From contig JAHJSQ010000127.1 in assembly GCA_018830325.1 (NCBI GenBank), forward strand, positions 1 through 64,000: 64,000 bases of DNA, read 5' to 3'. Below are positions 25,765 to 35,199 of the stretch, in pieces. Below the pieces are notes generated by a model. That model searched no databases. It was not told the origin of the DNA and saw only the letters and a list, made by a program, of their open reading frames with translations. How positions within the stretch are numbered: position 1 is the first letter of the stretch; every line of letters begins with the position of its first letter. The position numbers and the translations under genes were made by a program. Source of the stretch: Gammaproteobacteria bacterium. GTDB lineage: Bacteria; Pseudomonadota; Gammaproteobacteria; Methylococcales; Methylomonadaceae.

Positions 25765-27066
25765 ATGAATATTAATTCCAAATACCTGAAAGTAAAGGCG
25801 GGTCACTTGCTATCGTCTATGCTAGTGACGATGTTGTTATCGGGATGCACGGGCATCGGCAAGGGCATGGTCGAGGCAATGCTGGAAAAATCGGAAGCCG
25901 AGGATACGCGAGTTTGCCAAGTCTGGGGCCAGCCTTTTACCGGAATTAGCTCCGGTTTGGGTAAGCCGCAGGGCAAAACCAAGCTGTTGTTCGTGCATGG
26001 TGTCGGCGATCATCTGCCGGGCTACACGACCGAATTCATGGAGAAACTTGCCAAGCAGTTGAACTTGAATGTACGTTCTGAAACCCCGAAAAATATCACG
26101 TTGAACGCACCTTTAGTTCCGGAGAAGGATCTCGGTAATCTACGTATCACGCAGCTTCTTAACGAAAAAGATGGGCGGGAGCTGATTTTTTATGAATGGA
26201 CTTGGTCGAATATTACTCGAGACCAAAAAGCGTTACTGGCATTCGACAATTCGGGAGACTACGAATTCAGGCGTGCCAGAATCAACAGTATGCTGAAAAA
26301 ATTCAGCAATGATACAGGCCCCGATCCGATTATTTATTTGGGAGAAAGCAGAGAAGCGATTTTAGCGGGCTTTGCACAATCATTTTGTTGGATGGCCAGT
26401 GGCGATTGGCTGGATCTTCCTGACAGCGGTAGCCATACCTGTACCGGCTTGCATGACGAGAATATCGGCCATATCGCACATGACGATTATGTTTTTATTT
26501 CGCACAGCTTGGGCAGCCGTATCACGATCGACGGCATGCAGCGCATTGCGTATCTTTTGGCGAATGCTGAAAAGTTTGCCGATCCTAGCAAAAAAACTGA
26601 GGTAACTAGGGCGTCCATCGAGGCTTTGCAAAATAAACGTTTACCCATCTACATGCTGTCGAACCAGTTGCCAATGCTGCAATTAGGAAGAAAACTTCCC
26701 GAAGTGAGCGGTCAAGGCGAAAGCTATTGCAGTCCTGCAAGCGACCGTTACGATGAGCGCATGGTCAACGAGACGGCGATCGTGGCATTCAGCGATCCCA
26801 ACGACTTGTTAAGTTACGGTATACCGCCGGGATACAAAGACAAGTATCTGGATTCGAGACTTTGTGCAACAGTCACTAATGTCAACATCAACGTCGCAAA
26901 GATCATCGATGCATTCGGCCTAAGCGATTTGGCCAATCCGTTGGAGGCCCATTTAGGTTACGATCGAGATGATCGCGTCGTCGCGTTGATTGCCAACGGC
27001 ATCGGTCACCCGAATGCTTTACCGTTGATCGAAGAAAGGTGTGAATTTGTCAAAACCGTCAAATGA
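25765..27066 (+). CDS. alpha/beta-hydrolase lipoprotein
   Basis: The protein is lipidated (lipobox LLSGC, Cys28). The hydrolase core starts with LLFVHGVGDH at 74-83, the oxyanion-hole segment. The nucleophile elbow is FISHSLGS, with Ser248 in a G/S-x-S-x-G setting, and residues 340-360 (AFSDPNDLLSYGIP) probably carry the acid residue. A region from 360 to 433 contains TNVNINVAKIIDAFG and the DDRVVALIANGIGH segment, likely with the catalytic His. It may act on lipid, ester or peptidoglycan-linked substrates in the periplasm. The last 93 residues are paralogous to the C-terminus of the chimeric gene at 56052. Confidence 0.8.
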   Translation: MNINSKYLKVKAGHLLSSMLVTMLLSGCTGIGKGMVEAMLEKSEAEDTRVCQVWGQPFTGISSGLGKPQGKTKLLFVHGVGDHLPGYTTEFMEKLAKQLNLNVRSETPKNITLNAPLVPEKDLGNLRITQLLNEKDGRELIFYEWTWSNITRDQKALLAFDNSGDYEFRRARINSMLKKFSNDTGPDPIIYLGESREAILAGFAQSFCWMASGDWLDLPDSGSHTCTGLHDENIGHIAHDDYVFISHSLGSRITIDGMQRIAYLLANAEKFADPSKKTEVTRASIEALQNKRLPIYMLSNQLPMLQLGRKLPEVSGQGESYCSPASDRYDERMVNETAIVAFSDPNDLLSYGIPPGYKDKYLDSRLCATVTNVNINVAKIIDAFGLSDLANPLEAHLGYDRDDRVVALIANGIGHPNALPLIEERCEFVKTVK

Positions 27067-27188
27067 CTTCAAGCACGTCGCAATTTTGGTAGCTGAAACC
27101 GGGCGAATCTCATGCCGGTTTTCGCGAAAAGTCGTGGCGCGCTTGCCCATCTATTCTTTAGTTTATCTATCCATGAATGGCCAAAATC

Positions 27189-27797
27189 ATGTCAAAACAA
27201 TTCAGACTGCTGATCACCGCCTTGATAGTGATGACATTATTTACGGCATGTTCTACAACCCACGTGGCAACCCAGTCAAAACGCGCAGCTATTGAACAAT
27301 TACTCTTGAGCGAGGCATTGATTCGCAGCCTTCCTCAGGAAGCCGACAGTTTGTTACCGATATCGACGGGTGCAAATGTCTTTCTCGAAATTTCCGGTAT
27401 CAGTGGGGATGAAAAGCTTGTGCGGGATGTTTTGGCCGGATGGTTGGGCCAACAGGGTTACTTTGTACAAAATGAGGCAGCAAAAGCATCTTATCGCATC
27501 AACGCTATTCTTTCGTCTTTCGGAACCGAGGCCGGCAAAATGTTAGTCGGCGTGCCCGAGGTCGAAGGCAACTTTATTTCGATTGGCGAGCTCGCGTTTT
27601 ATAAAGCGGAATACCAAACAGGTTATGCAAATTTTTTCTTCGATATTTTCGAATTGCCTTCAGGACGGCATATTTTCCGGACATCGTCATTTCTCGCCGA
27701 AACGTTCTATAACTATTACACGGCATTTCTAATATTCGATTTCAACAGAACAAATCTGATTAAGCCGCCCCGGCTCCATTCGTTTCAACATGAATGA
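27189..27797 (+). CDS. lipoprotein of unknown function (DUF6655-like)
   Basis: The signal peptide (MSKQFRLLITALIVM, lipobox LFTAC) is best read from the ATG at 27189. A second ATG lies 12 bases upstream, and neither has a clear ribosome site. The mature part begins TQSKRAAIEQLLLSEALIRS, a motif that I associate with DUF6655-type lipoproteins, and continues with an alternating strand pattern (GANVFLEISGISGDEKLVRD and YRINAILSSFGTEAG). No catalytic motif is visible. It is separated from the hydrolase by 122 bases and is the last intact gene before the DUF4136 pseudogene. Confidence 0.65.
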   Translation: MSKQFRLLITALIVMTLFTACSTTHVATQSKRAAIEQLLLSEALIRSLPQEADSLLPISTGANVFLEISGISGDEKLVRDVLAGWLGQQGYFVQNEAAKASYRINAILSSFGTEAGKMLVGVPEVEGNFISIGELAFYKAEYQTGYANFFFDIFELPSGRHIFRTSSFLAETFYNYYTAFLIFDFNRTNLIKPPRLHSFQHE

Positions 27798-27876
27798 AAT
27801 ACTGATGCTGCTCAAGCCGATGTAAAGATTAACCCAGGGTTTAATAAAGCTATGTTTGCGGTAATAGTTGGACTAG

Positions 27877-27962
27877 CCCCGTCATGGATTGCTGGGGGAA
27901 TGACAAGGGTCTTTTACTTCCTTGTGGTCTGGATCCCGGCAATCCCTGCCGGGATGACGCTT
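27877..27962. repeat. palindromic intergenic repeat
   Basis: The stretch contains CCCGGCAATCCCTGCCGGG, a 7-bp stem hairpin, and the phrases GTCATGGATTGCTGG and GGTCTGGATCCCGG that recur as dispersed intergenic palindromes in many proteobacterial genomes. A 62-codon frame through it has no ribosome site and is not considered coding. No other copy is in this window. Confidence 0.5.
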
Positions 27963-28100
27963 TCGATACCTTTTCAACTACTAACGCGAACATTGTCTTC
28001 AATAACACAATCGGTGTGGATTAGTGATTTGTCAAAATAGTCACATCGTTAGTTGAGTAGCAGTATTTCTTTGGTCAATACAATTAAATTGGTTTTTTTC

Positions 28101-28643
28101 ATGATTACAACTATCAAGCCCTATGCCATTCTTGTTGCAAGCCTCTGTTTGGCGGCCTGTTCATCGGTCCAAGTTGTCACGGTCTATGATCGCTAGGCGT
28201 CTTTCGATTGCTATAAAAAAACTTATTCTTTAGAGCCTTCCGATGCAGCGATTCCAATGGCGCCATCGGTTGAGGCGGCGCTGCGAGATTCGCTACGGAC
28301 GCAATTGTACGCTCGCGGTATCATCGAGGTTTCCGAAAACGCAGACCTTCATGTCGTGCGGCATGTATCGACCAAACAAAAAGTAACAGTCCATCAATCG
28401 CCCGGCGTTCCTTATCGTTACGGTCGCTACGGAGCATGGGCAGGTGCCTCGTACGGTTATACCGATGTTTCTCAATACACGGAGGGCACTTTGATACTGG
28501 ACTTCGTCGATGCAAAGACGCAGAAATTAGTGTTTCGTGGAGCCATTACCGGTACCGTCGGTAAACCGGAAACGAACGCCGAACGAATCCGGGAGGGTGT
28601 GGAAAAATTCATCCAAAATTATCCTGCAATAGTTGCACATTGA
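28101..28643 (+). pseudogene. DUF4136 lipoprotein interrupted by one amber codon
   Basis: An ATG at 28101 opens a lipoprotein signal (MITTIKPYAILVASLCLAAC) and continues to VVTVYDR, where TAG at 28194-28196 stops it at codon 32. The same frame then reads on without further interruption to 28643 as ASFDCYKKTYSLEPSDA, VEAALRDSLRTQLYARG and ADLHVVRHV, a typical DUF4136 domain (envelope lipoprotein family). An internal ATG at 28257 would lack the signal and the first strand. One base change would restore a 180-residue protein, so this is a recent inactivation, a suppressed stop or a sequencing error. Confidence 0.75.
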
Positions 28644-28665
28644 TCATCAAAAAAGGTATTGGGTC

Positions 28666-29682
28666 ATGTTTCAAAATAATCAATCGATCAAAACATTATT
28701 CTGTCGGCTTATCTTTGTTCTGGGATTAGTCTGTATTATTCCGGCGCAAGCGGAAGACTCATCGGAAGTGACGGCGTTGATGGGGTTGCTCGGCATTAAC
28801 TCGAAAGAGTTAGCCAATCTGGAGCAGGGTAAAACCGTCTCATTCGATATCGCGGAAAACAACGAAAAAGAATTGGCCGCCGGCGTCGTGATGTACATAC
28901 CGGCTAAACCTTCCAAGCTCGTTCAGTACATTAACGAGAAAGATCTCGGAACCATTGATACCGATCTCATTTCGCAAGGTAAGATTCCGGCCAACGCGAC
29001 ACTGGAGTCGTTCAAAGGTTTTGCTTTAAAGGCAGGAAGTGGGGAGGCAAAGAATTTCATGCGGGCGCAACCGGGCAGTCAATTCAATTTGTCGATCGAC
29101 GAATTCAAGCTTCTTAAGAGCATCGACGCCGTGCAAGCCGACGTGGCGTCACAATCCTATCGGCGCATTCTTCTCGAACGCATGCAATCTTATCGCAAAA
29201 ATGGACTGAAAGGGATTGCCAATTATGATCGCGGCGACGGTTTGACGGCGAGGCCTGCGGAAGAGCTTCGCACCGCAACATTGGCCAATAAAGTATTGAC
29301 GCGTTATTTTCCGCAAGTTTACCAGGCTTGGCTCGATTATCCCGCGGCAATGCCTGCGGGTGCGGACGAACAATTTTTCTGGCTCAATCGCAATGTCGAA
29401 GGGCGCCCCACCGCAATCCTGGGGCATCGCATCATGTTGTCATCGAATGGCGCCGAAGTCATGCTGTCCCGGCAGTTTTATGTCGGGCACTCCTATAATT
29501 CCAATCAACTCAGTATCGCCTGTCTGCCTTATCGGGATGGCTCATTGGTTTTCTATGCCAACCGGAGCTTTACCGACCAAGTGGCGGGCTTCGGTAGCGG
29601 CTTGAAACATTCGATTGGGCGCGAGCAGATGCGCGACGAAATCGTAAAGAGGTTGATTAACTTGCATAAGGCAATTATGTAA
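28666..29682 (+). CDS. secreted protein of unknown function
   Basis: The ATG at 28666 follows AAAAGGT by about 9 bases and begins a signal peptide (cleavage near PAQA, residue 30). The 338-residue product is soluble and periplasmic or secreted. I recognise no family. It has an acidic N-terminal helical part (SSEVTALMGLLGINSKELAN), a central region with SYRRILLERMQSYRKNGLKG, and a C-terminal mixed sheet (RQFYVGHSYNSNQLSIACLP) ending in a basic helix. The single Cys at the C-terminal sheet is unpaired. The gene starts 20 bases after the DUF4136 remnant and ends the + strand island. It converges with nasA across a 154-bp gap. Confidence 0.7.
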   Translation: MFQNNQSIKTLFCRLIFVLGLVCIIPAQAEDSSEVTALMGLLGINSKELANLEQGKTVSFDIAENNEKELAAGVVMYIPAKPSKLVQYINEKDLGTIDTDLISQGKIPANATLESFKGFALKAGSGEAKNFMRAQPGSQFNLSIDEFKLLKSIDAVQADVASQSYRRILLERMQSYRKNGLKGIANYDRGDGLTARPAEELRTATLANKVLTRYFPQVYQAWLDYPAAMPAGADEQFFWLNRNVEGRPTAILGHRIMLSSNGAEVMLSRQFYVGHSYNSNQLSIACLPYRDGSLVFYANRSFTDQVAGFGSGLKHSIGREQMRDEIVKRLINLHKAIM

Positions 29683-29836
29683 GTGTCTTTTTTGGAATAT
29701 ACTTGGATTGCGGCCGGATATGGTGCGCCCCATTCAACACGGAGATTACGATTTCGTGTTCCATACTATCCCTGTCTATTCGTATGAGTTTTCCTTGATA
29801 GAACAAAATGGTCAGTGATTTGGTGTTTAAAACTGT

Positions 29837-32506
29837 TTATTGCCTCGGCAAAAATCGTTTCAGCTCCGGCAGACAAGAGCCGCAGCCCGTTCCTGCGCTG
29901 AGTTGTTGCCCTATTTGTTCGACGTTTGCTAAATTGAATTCCCTGACCGCTTTGGCGATCGATTTTTCGCCGACATTGAAACAGGAGCAAATCAAGCGGC
30001 CGCAATCCTCTTGTCCTTCCGGCGGCAAAGCGCTCAATAATCGTAAGCGCTCCTCTTTGTTGATCTGCGGTTGGGCGAATAGCGTTTCAAGCCAGCCCGT
30101 TTCCGGCAATGGCGGTGTTGAGGACACGAATAAGCAAACTTCCAATCGGTCGTCGATGATTAGCGCACTACGATAAACTCCCCGTTCCGGATCGCTGTAT
30201 TCCAGGCAATGAGGGCTTTTCGACTCGCCGGATAGCGATTTTAGCCAATCGCGCCAGGAAGGGAAGGGGGTTCGGTCGGCTAGCTCGTACCGGATGAAGT
30301 CGTTGCCTTTGACTGTAACGCGATATTCTATATCGTCTAGCATCAATGGCGAACGCGACAATACCATTGCGTACCAGATCGCTCGATAAGGCGTGATGGC
30401 TGCCGGGGTTTGCTTGCTTTCCGGTTGACCGGAATGCGGATCGACGACCGGGTTGACCAATACGCCGACGCGTCCTCTGCTAGTGAGTTGCGCCGTCCAG
30501 TGCATCGGCACGAACAGACTGCCGGGTTGCTGGTTTTCGGTGATAACAACCCGGGCAATCATATTACCCCACAGACTGGAGATCGTCACTAGGTCATGCG
30601 TTTGCAAATGATAACGTGCCGCATCGAGCGGGTGGATCTCGACGAAAGGCTCCGGCTTATGGGCATTGAGTTTCGCCGACAAGCCGGTTCGGGTCATCGT
30701 ATGCCATTGATCGCGTAGGCGCCCGGTATTTAACGTGAAAGGATAATTCGGGTCGGGTTTGTTAACCGGCGGGCGCGGGCGAATCGCAATGAAACGGGCT
30801 TTTCGGGACGGCGTATAAAACTTGCCGTCGGCGAAAAGGCGCGCGGTGCCGTTAGGATCCATTTTAGTGACTGGCCATTGCAAAGGTTGCAAGCGGTCGT
30901 AGGCGTTTTCGGTCAGATCCGCGAAGGCTGAAATATCGAAATCGCGCGGTTGGCCTTCCCTGTTATTTTCAAATCCGGAAAGCGAGGCATGTTCGCGGAA
31001 AATGTCGGCGCTGGACCGGTAAGCGAAGGCATGCTTGAAGCCCATGCGGGCGGCGACTTGGCTGATAATCCACCAATCCGGTCTAGCCTTTCCGGAAAAC
31101 GGGAATAGCGGGCGCTGTCTGGAAATGCGCCGTTCCATATTCGTGACGGTACCGTCTTTTTCGCTCCAGCCGGCCGCCGGTAGGCGGATATGCGCCAAAT
31201 CGACCGTATCGGTGTTCTTGATGCAATCCGATACGATGACGAGAGCGCAGCGTTTCAGCGCATTTTTGACTTTATCGGCGTCCGGCAGCGTGACGACCGG
31301 ATTCGTTGCGATAATCCAGACGGCCTTGACGGTGCCCGCATCGATCGCATCGAACAGTTCGACCGCCTTCAGGCCGGGACGGGTTGCGATCCGGTCGGTT
31401 TGCCAAAAGCGGGCGACCCGGTCGATATGCTCGGGATTATCCAATTCCATGTGGGCGGCCAAGGTATTGGCCAAACCGCCGACTTCGCGTCCGCCCATCG
31501 CATTCGGCTGGCCGGTGAACGAAAAAGGCCCCATGCCCGGTTTGCCGATTCTACCGGTTGCTAAATGACAATTGATGATGGCATTGCATTTATCGGAGCC
31601 GGAGGCCGATTGATTGACGCCTTGCGAATAGACCGTGACGGTTTTAGCGGTCTTCGCATACCAACCGTAAAACTTTTCGACGTCGGCCGAGGACAAACCG
31701 CAGTCTTGCGCGACAATTTCAATATTTCCCGCCGTGTTGCGGGCGGACTGCAAAGCCCATTCGAAATCCTGAGTATGCGCGGCGATATAATCATTATCGA
31801 GCGCATCGGTTTGCGCTAAATAGGTCAACAAACCGTTGAACAATAAGCCGTCCATGCCCGGTTTGATCGCCAAATGCAAATCCGCGCTGTCGCAGGTCGC
31901 GGTTCGGCGCGGATCGATGACGACGATTTTTAGCGTCGGATTGTTTTTTTTGGCTCTTAGGATGCGCTGAAACACGACCGGGTGACACCATGCGGTGTTC
32001 GAGCCGGTCAGCACGATCAATTCGGCGGCTTCCAAGTCTTCATAGCTGCACGGGACGGCATCGGCGCCGAAGGCTCTTTTATAGCCGGTGACGGCCGAGG
32101 ACATGCACAGCCGGGAATTGGTATCGATATTGGCCGAACCGATAAAGCCTTTCATGAATTTATTGACGACATAATAGTCTTCGGTCAATAACTGGCCAGA
32201 AACATAGAATGCTACCGCGTCGGGCCCGTATTGCCGGATGACAGAAGTCAAACCGTCGGCAACGGTGTCGAGCGCGGTATTCCAGTCGCATGGTATGCCA
32301 TGAACTTCGGGATGCAGCAGACGGTTTTCTACCGACACGGTATCGCCCAATGCCGAACCTTTCGAGCACAGTTTACCGAAATTGGCGGGGTGATCCGGGT
32401 CGCCTTGTATCGTCACTTTGTGGGCGATAGCATCGTCGACGGTTGCAACGATACCGCAGCCGACTCCGCAATAGGGACAGGTGGTTTTGATTGTTTTTCC
32501 GTTCAT
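29837..32506 (-). CDS. nasA: assimilatory nitrate reductase, catalytic subunit
   Basis: I start at the ATG at 32506, 8 bases after the nasC stop and directly before the conserved N-terminus. An in-frame TTG at 32605 lies inside nasC. The protein (889 residues) reduces nitrate to nitrite in the cytoplasm using a bis-MGD molybdenum cofactor. The [4Fe-4S] ligands are in CPYCGVGCG (10-18) and a further Cys in KLCSKG. Molybdopterin-binding blocks follow (SRLCMSSAVTGYK, VDPRRTATC, QGVNQSASGSDKCNA). The last 55 residues are a BFD-type [2Fe-2S] domain (RLICSCFNVGE and GTGCGSCLPEL), as in NADH-dependent NasA proteins. Electrons would come from the NasC-like protein. Confidence 0.95.
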   Translation of the reverse strand: MNGKTIKTTCPYCGVGCGIVATVDDAIAHKVTIQGDPDHPANFGKLCSKGSALGDTVSVENRLLHPEVHGIPCDWNTALDTVADGLTSVIRQYGPDAVAFYVSGQLLTEDYYVVNKFMKGFIGSANIDTNSRLCMSSAVTGYKRAFGADAVPCSYEDLEAAELIVLTGSNTAWCHPVVFQRILRAKKNNPTLKIVVIDPRRTATCDSADLHLAIKPGMDGLLFNGLLTYLAQTDALDNDYIAAHTQDFEWALQSARNTAGNIEIVAQDCGLSSADVEKFYGWYAKTAKTVTVYSQGVNQSASGSDKCNAIINCHLATGRIGKPGMGPFSFTGQPNAMGGREVGGLANTLAAHMELDNPEHIDRVARFWQTDRIATRPGLKAVELFDAIDAGTVKAVWIIATNPVVTLPDADKVKNALKRCALVIVSDCIKNTDTVDLAHIRLPAAGWSEKDGTVTNMERRISRQRPLFPFSGKARPDWWIISQVAARMGFKHAFAYRSSADIFREHASLSGFENNREGQPRDFDISAFADLTENAYDRLQPLQWPVTKMDPNGTARLFADGKFYTPSRKARFIAIRPRPPVNKPDPNYPFTLNTGRLRDQWHTMTRTGLSAKLNAHKPEPFVEIHPLDAARYHLQTHDLVTISSLWGNMIARVVITENQQPGSLFVPMHWTAQLTSRGRVGVLVNPVVDPHSGQPESKQTPAAITPYRAIWYAMVLSRSPLMLDDIEYRVTVKGNDFIRYELADRTPFPSWRDWLKSLSGESKSPHCLEYSDPERGVYRSALIIDDRLEVCLFVSSTPPLPETGWLETLFAQPQINKEERLRLLSALPPEGQEDCGRLICSCFNVGEKSIAKAVREFNLANVEQIGQQLSAGTGCGSCLPELKRFLPRQ

Positions 32507-32514
32507 GGCGGCAG

Positions 32515-33735
32515 TCACGCGGCAATCGGGAGTGGGCGTCCGAAAATCAGACAATCTCGGTACGGCGAAATGTCGGTCCGGTTTTTCAAACAATCGAGAT
32601 ACCAAGCCGAATCGACGGTATCGCCGTAGAGCACGATGCCGGCGATACGCCGATTCTTGATGACCAATTTTTTATAGATATGCAGGGCAGGGTCCTTGAA
32701 GACGATCTGCTCGCAGTGTTCGCCGCCATTGAAATCGCCTGCCGAAAACAGATCGATGCCGGTAACCTTGAGCCGGGCTGCCGGCAACAGGCTTTGATAA
32801 CGCGAATCGTTTCGATGACTCAATTGCCTGGCGCAGACCTTGGCTTGCTCGTAGACCGGCGCGACCAGTCCAAATAATTCGCCGCGATGCTGCACGCATT
32901 CGCCGACCGAATAGATCGTAGGATCGCTGGTTTGCATCGTGTCGTCGACGACGATGCCTTGTTCGCAGTCGAGACCGATGGTTTTTGCGAGTGCGATATT
33001 CGGCCTGATACCGGTTGCCATGATCAGTAGATCGGCGGGCAGGATGCTGCCGTCGCTCAGTTCGACTTCGGCAATATGACCGCCTTGGCTGATAATGTTC
33101 TCGATCGTACAACCCAGCTTGAAATGAAGCCCCTTGGATTCGAGCTGCGCTTTCAAGAGATCGCCGGCCTCGTTATCGATTTGGCGATTCAATAAATGAT
33201 CTGCGCGATTGATGACGGTCACATGCATGCCGCGCTGCTTAAGACCGTTGGCGGCTTCCAAACCCAATAAGCCGCCGCCGAGTACGATGGCGTGCCGTTT
33301 GCTTCGGCTTTTTGCGATCATCGTTTCGACATCGGCAATTTCGCGAAAACTCATCACGCCATCGGTATCGCGGCCCGGAATCGGTAGAATCAACGGCAGC
33401 GAACCGGTTGCGATCAATAACCGGTCGTAAGAAGCTTCCGTGCCGTCCTTTGCGATCACGCGGCGGCGGCTCCGGTCGACATCGACGACGGTTTTACCCG
33501 GGCCGCAATGCAGCGTGATATGGTGTTTTCGATACCAGGCAAAGTCGTGAATCATGATGTCATCGATCCGTTTTTCCCCATACAAGACCGGCGTCAACAA
33601 GATGCGATTGTAATTCCCGTAAGGTTCGGCGCCGAATACGATGATGTCGTATAAGTCGGGTGCCGATTCGATCAAGGCTTCGACGGTACGCATGCCCGCC
33701 ATGCCGTTACCGATGACGACCAGTTTTTGTTTCAT
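32515..33735 (-). CDS. nasC: FAD/NAD(P)H oxidoreductase, nitrate reductase electron-transfer subunit
   Basis: The ATG at 33735 has GAGGAG 7 bases upstream. The 407-residue protein shows an N-terminal FAD site (VVIGNGMAGMRTVEAL), a central NAD(P)H site (HAIVLGGGLLGLEAANGLK) and a third flavin motif (TDPTIYSVGECVQHRG). It matches the first half of NirB but ends before the sulfite reductase-like and ferredoxin domains, so it cannot reduce nitrite. This is the size of Klebsiella NasC, which passes electrons from NADH to NasA. It lies between a porin gene and nasA in the nitrate operon. Confidence 0.88.
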   Translation of the reverse strand: MKQKLVVIGNGMAGMRTVEALIESAPDLYDIIVFGAEPYGNYNRILLTPVLYGEKRIDDIMIHDFAWYRKHHITLHCGPGKTVVDVDRSRRRVIAKDGTEASYDRLLIATGSLPLILPIPGRDTDGVMSFREIADVETMIAKSRSKRHAIVLGGGLLGLEAANGLKQRGMHVTVINRADHLLNRQIDNEAGDLLKAQLESKGLHFKLGCTIENIISQGGHIAEVELSDGSILPADLLIMATGIRPNIALAKTIGLDCEQGIVVDDTMQTSDPTIYSVGECVQHRGELFGLVAPVYEQAKVCARQLSHRNDSRYQSLLPAARLKVTGIDLFSAGDFNGGEHCEQIVFKDPALHIYKKLVIKNRRIAGIVLYGDTVDSAWYLDCLKNRTDISPYRDCLIFGRPLPIAA

Positions 33736-33813
33736 GACCATTCTCCTCAAAGAAGATGCGGGCGCGTTGACTTTACCGGGTGAATGAATAGCCGAGTTGC
33801 GCCGGTAAATCGG

Positions 33814-35085
33814 TTAAAACGAAATGTTGCCCTGCACCCAAACCTTTTGCGTGTCGTTTTGGGCAAAAGCGGGGGCGTTAGCATCGGAGTCGTAATAGGC
33901 GTATTTCAACAAGACGGAATAATGCTTGCCGAACGCCTTGGTGACCTGAAAATCGTATTCGTTGCCGTAATCGATACTACCGCTGTCGTCGGTGAAGTTG
34001 TGATAGACGAACATCATATTGGCGCCGAGCACGCTGCTTGCTAAGGTGAAATTGACGTCTCGAATACCGTCGCCAGGCGTTGCCAGAAATCGGTCGGCCC
34101 AGCCTTGAAAAGCATGGTTGGTGCCGAGCGGCGTTTGGAAGGCATTGCGCCCGTTGCCATTAAGTTGTTCCATGGCAGCTTTTGCCGTGATGCCGAATAG
34201 CGTCAATCCGCCCATCAAGTTGTAACGATCCAATGCGAAGCTGTTCGGATTGTTTTGATAATCGGCTTGATAGCTGTATTCGGCCGTGTAATGCAACGCC
34301 AAGTCTTCGTTGATTTGCGGCGAGCCAATCAGTCTAATACCATAGGTTTGGCTGGATCGGCCGAACAACGCCTTGTCTTCGGTATATTTCAACCAGTAAC
34401 CGTAAGCGGTTGCACTGCCCAAATTGCCGAAGTTGTAATTAACGTTGAGTAAAGGGAGTTCGGTGTTGTCGGTCAACGAAAGAATGTTTCGGACTCTGCC
34501 GATATAGCCGGCCCGAATCGTCAAATCGGCAATCGAGGTGTTCGTCACCAACACAGAATCGTAGGTCATCTCCATTTGCCGCCAACCGACGTTACCGATG
34601 AAGCGGTCGTCGTCCAGCTTGATGCGTTGCCGGCCGCCCTTGATCAATGTATCCGGAATACCGTTAAAGGTGAGCCAGAGTTGATTCAATTCGTGCCGGT
34701 CGGCCGGGTCGGCGACAACATGAAAGCGGCTGTTGCCGGTGGATACGCCATTGTAATCGCGCTGCGCGGCAAAGATATTCTCGTATTCGGCGAAACCTTG
34801 CCAACCGAATACATTCGGACTCAAATAGCCCAGACGCAAGCGAAAGGTATTGGCATTGGCCGGTTCCGGCGGGGTGCTTTCGGTGTTGGCATGTTCGTAG
34901 CGGTAGTTCAGATCGAAAGTAACTTGGCCGTATTTACCGTCGCTTTGTCCAAATTTAAGTGCGTTTTCAATCGTTTCGTCGAAGCCGCCGGCCTGGGCTG
35001 ACGATGTTATCGCGATTAATGTTGCCGAACAGGCGATATGCCAAGACCTTCGGGTTTTAAGCGGTAAAGCGTTAGCTAAAAGCAT
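33814..35085 (-). CDS. alginate-export-type outer-membrane porin of the nitrate operon
   Basis: The ATG at 35085 stands 6 bases after AAGGAG and begins a signal peptide (cleavage after SSAQA). The barrel has repeated aromatic-alternating strands: VTFDLNYRYEHANTES, NTFRLRLGYLSPN, GWQGFAEYENIFAAQRDYNG, then the long turns GGRQRIKLDDDRFIG, and a C-terminal WVQGNISF with the final Phe. This is the alginate_exp/OprE-like family. Its place between the ABC transporter and the reductase genes suggests that it admits nitrate across the outer membrane. That role is an inference from context and is not established for the family. Confidence 0.8.
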   Translation of the reverse strand: MLLANALPLKTRRSWHIACSATLIAITSSAQAGGFDETIENALKFGQSDGKYGQVTFDLNYRYEHANTESTPPEPANANTFRLRLGYLSPNVFGWQGFAEYENIFAAQRDYNGVSTGNSRFHVVADPADRHELNQLWLTFNGIPDTLIKGGRQRIKLDDDRFIGNVGWRQMEMTYDSVLVTNTSIADLTIRAGYIGRVRNILSLTDNTELPLLNVNYNFGNLGSATAYGYWLKYTEDKALFGRSSQTYGIRLIGSPQINEDLALHYTAEYSYQADYQNNPNSFALDRYNLMGGLTLFGITAKAAMEQLNGNGRNAFQTPLGTNHAFQGWADRFLATPGDGIRDVNFTLASSVLGANMMFVYHNFTDDSGSIDYGNEYDFQVTKAFGKHYSVLLKYAYYDSDANAPAFAQNDTQKVWVQGNISF

Positions 35086-35199
35086 CGTATTCTCCTTAAT
35101 GAACATGAAATCGTTTTGATCGCACATGCGATCCATTAGAACGGGCTTAGGCAACACGCGGTTACAGCGAGTACGCATCGCGTAATTTCTTCAAGCACC

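Noticed and set aside
27852..28040. A 62-codon frame between the lipoprotein and the DUF4136 gene
   Set aside because: It reads through a dispersed palindromic repeat and has no ribosome site.
29683..29836. Possible bidirectional terminator between the convergent genes
   Set aside because: The best stem (AACACG/CGTGTT) has 12 bases of loop and no T-run on either strand. It is too weak to list.
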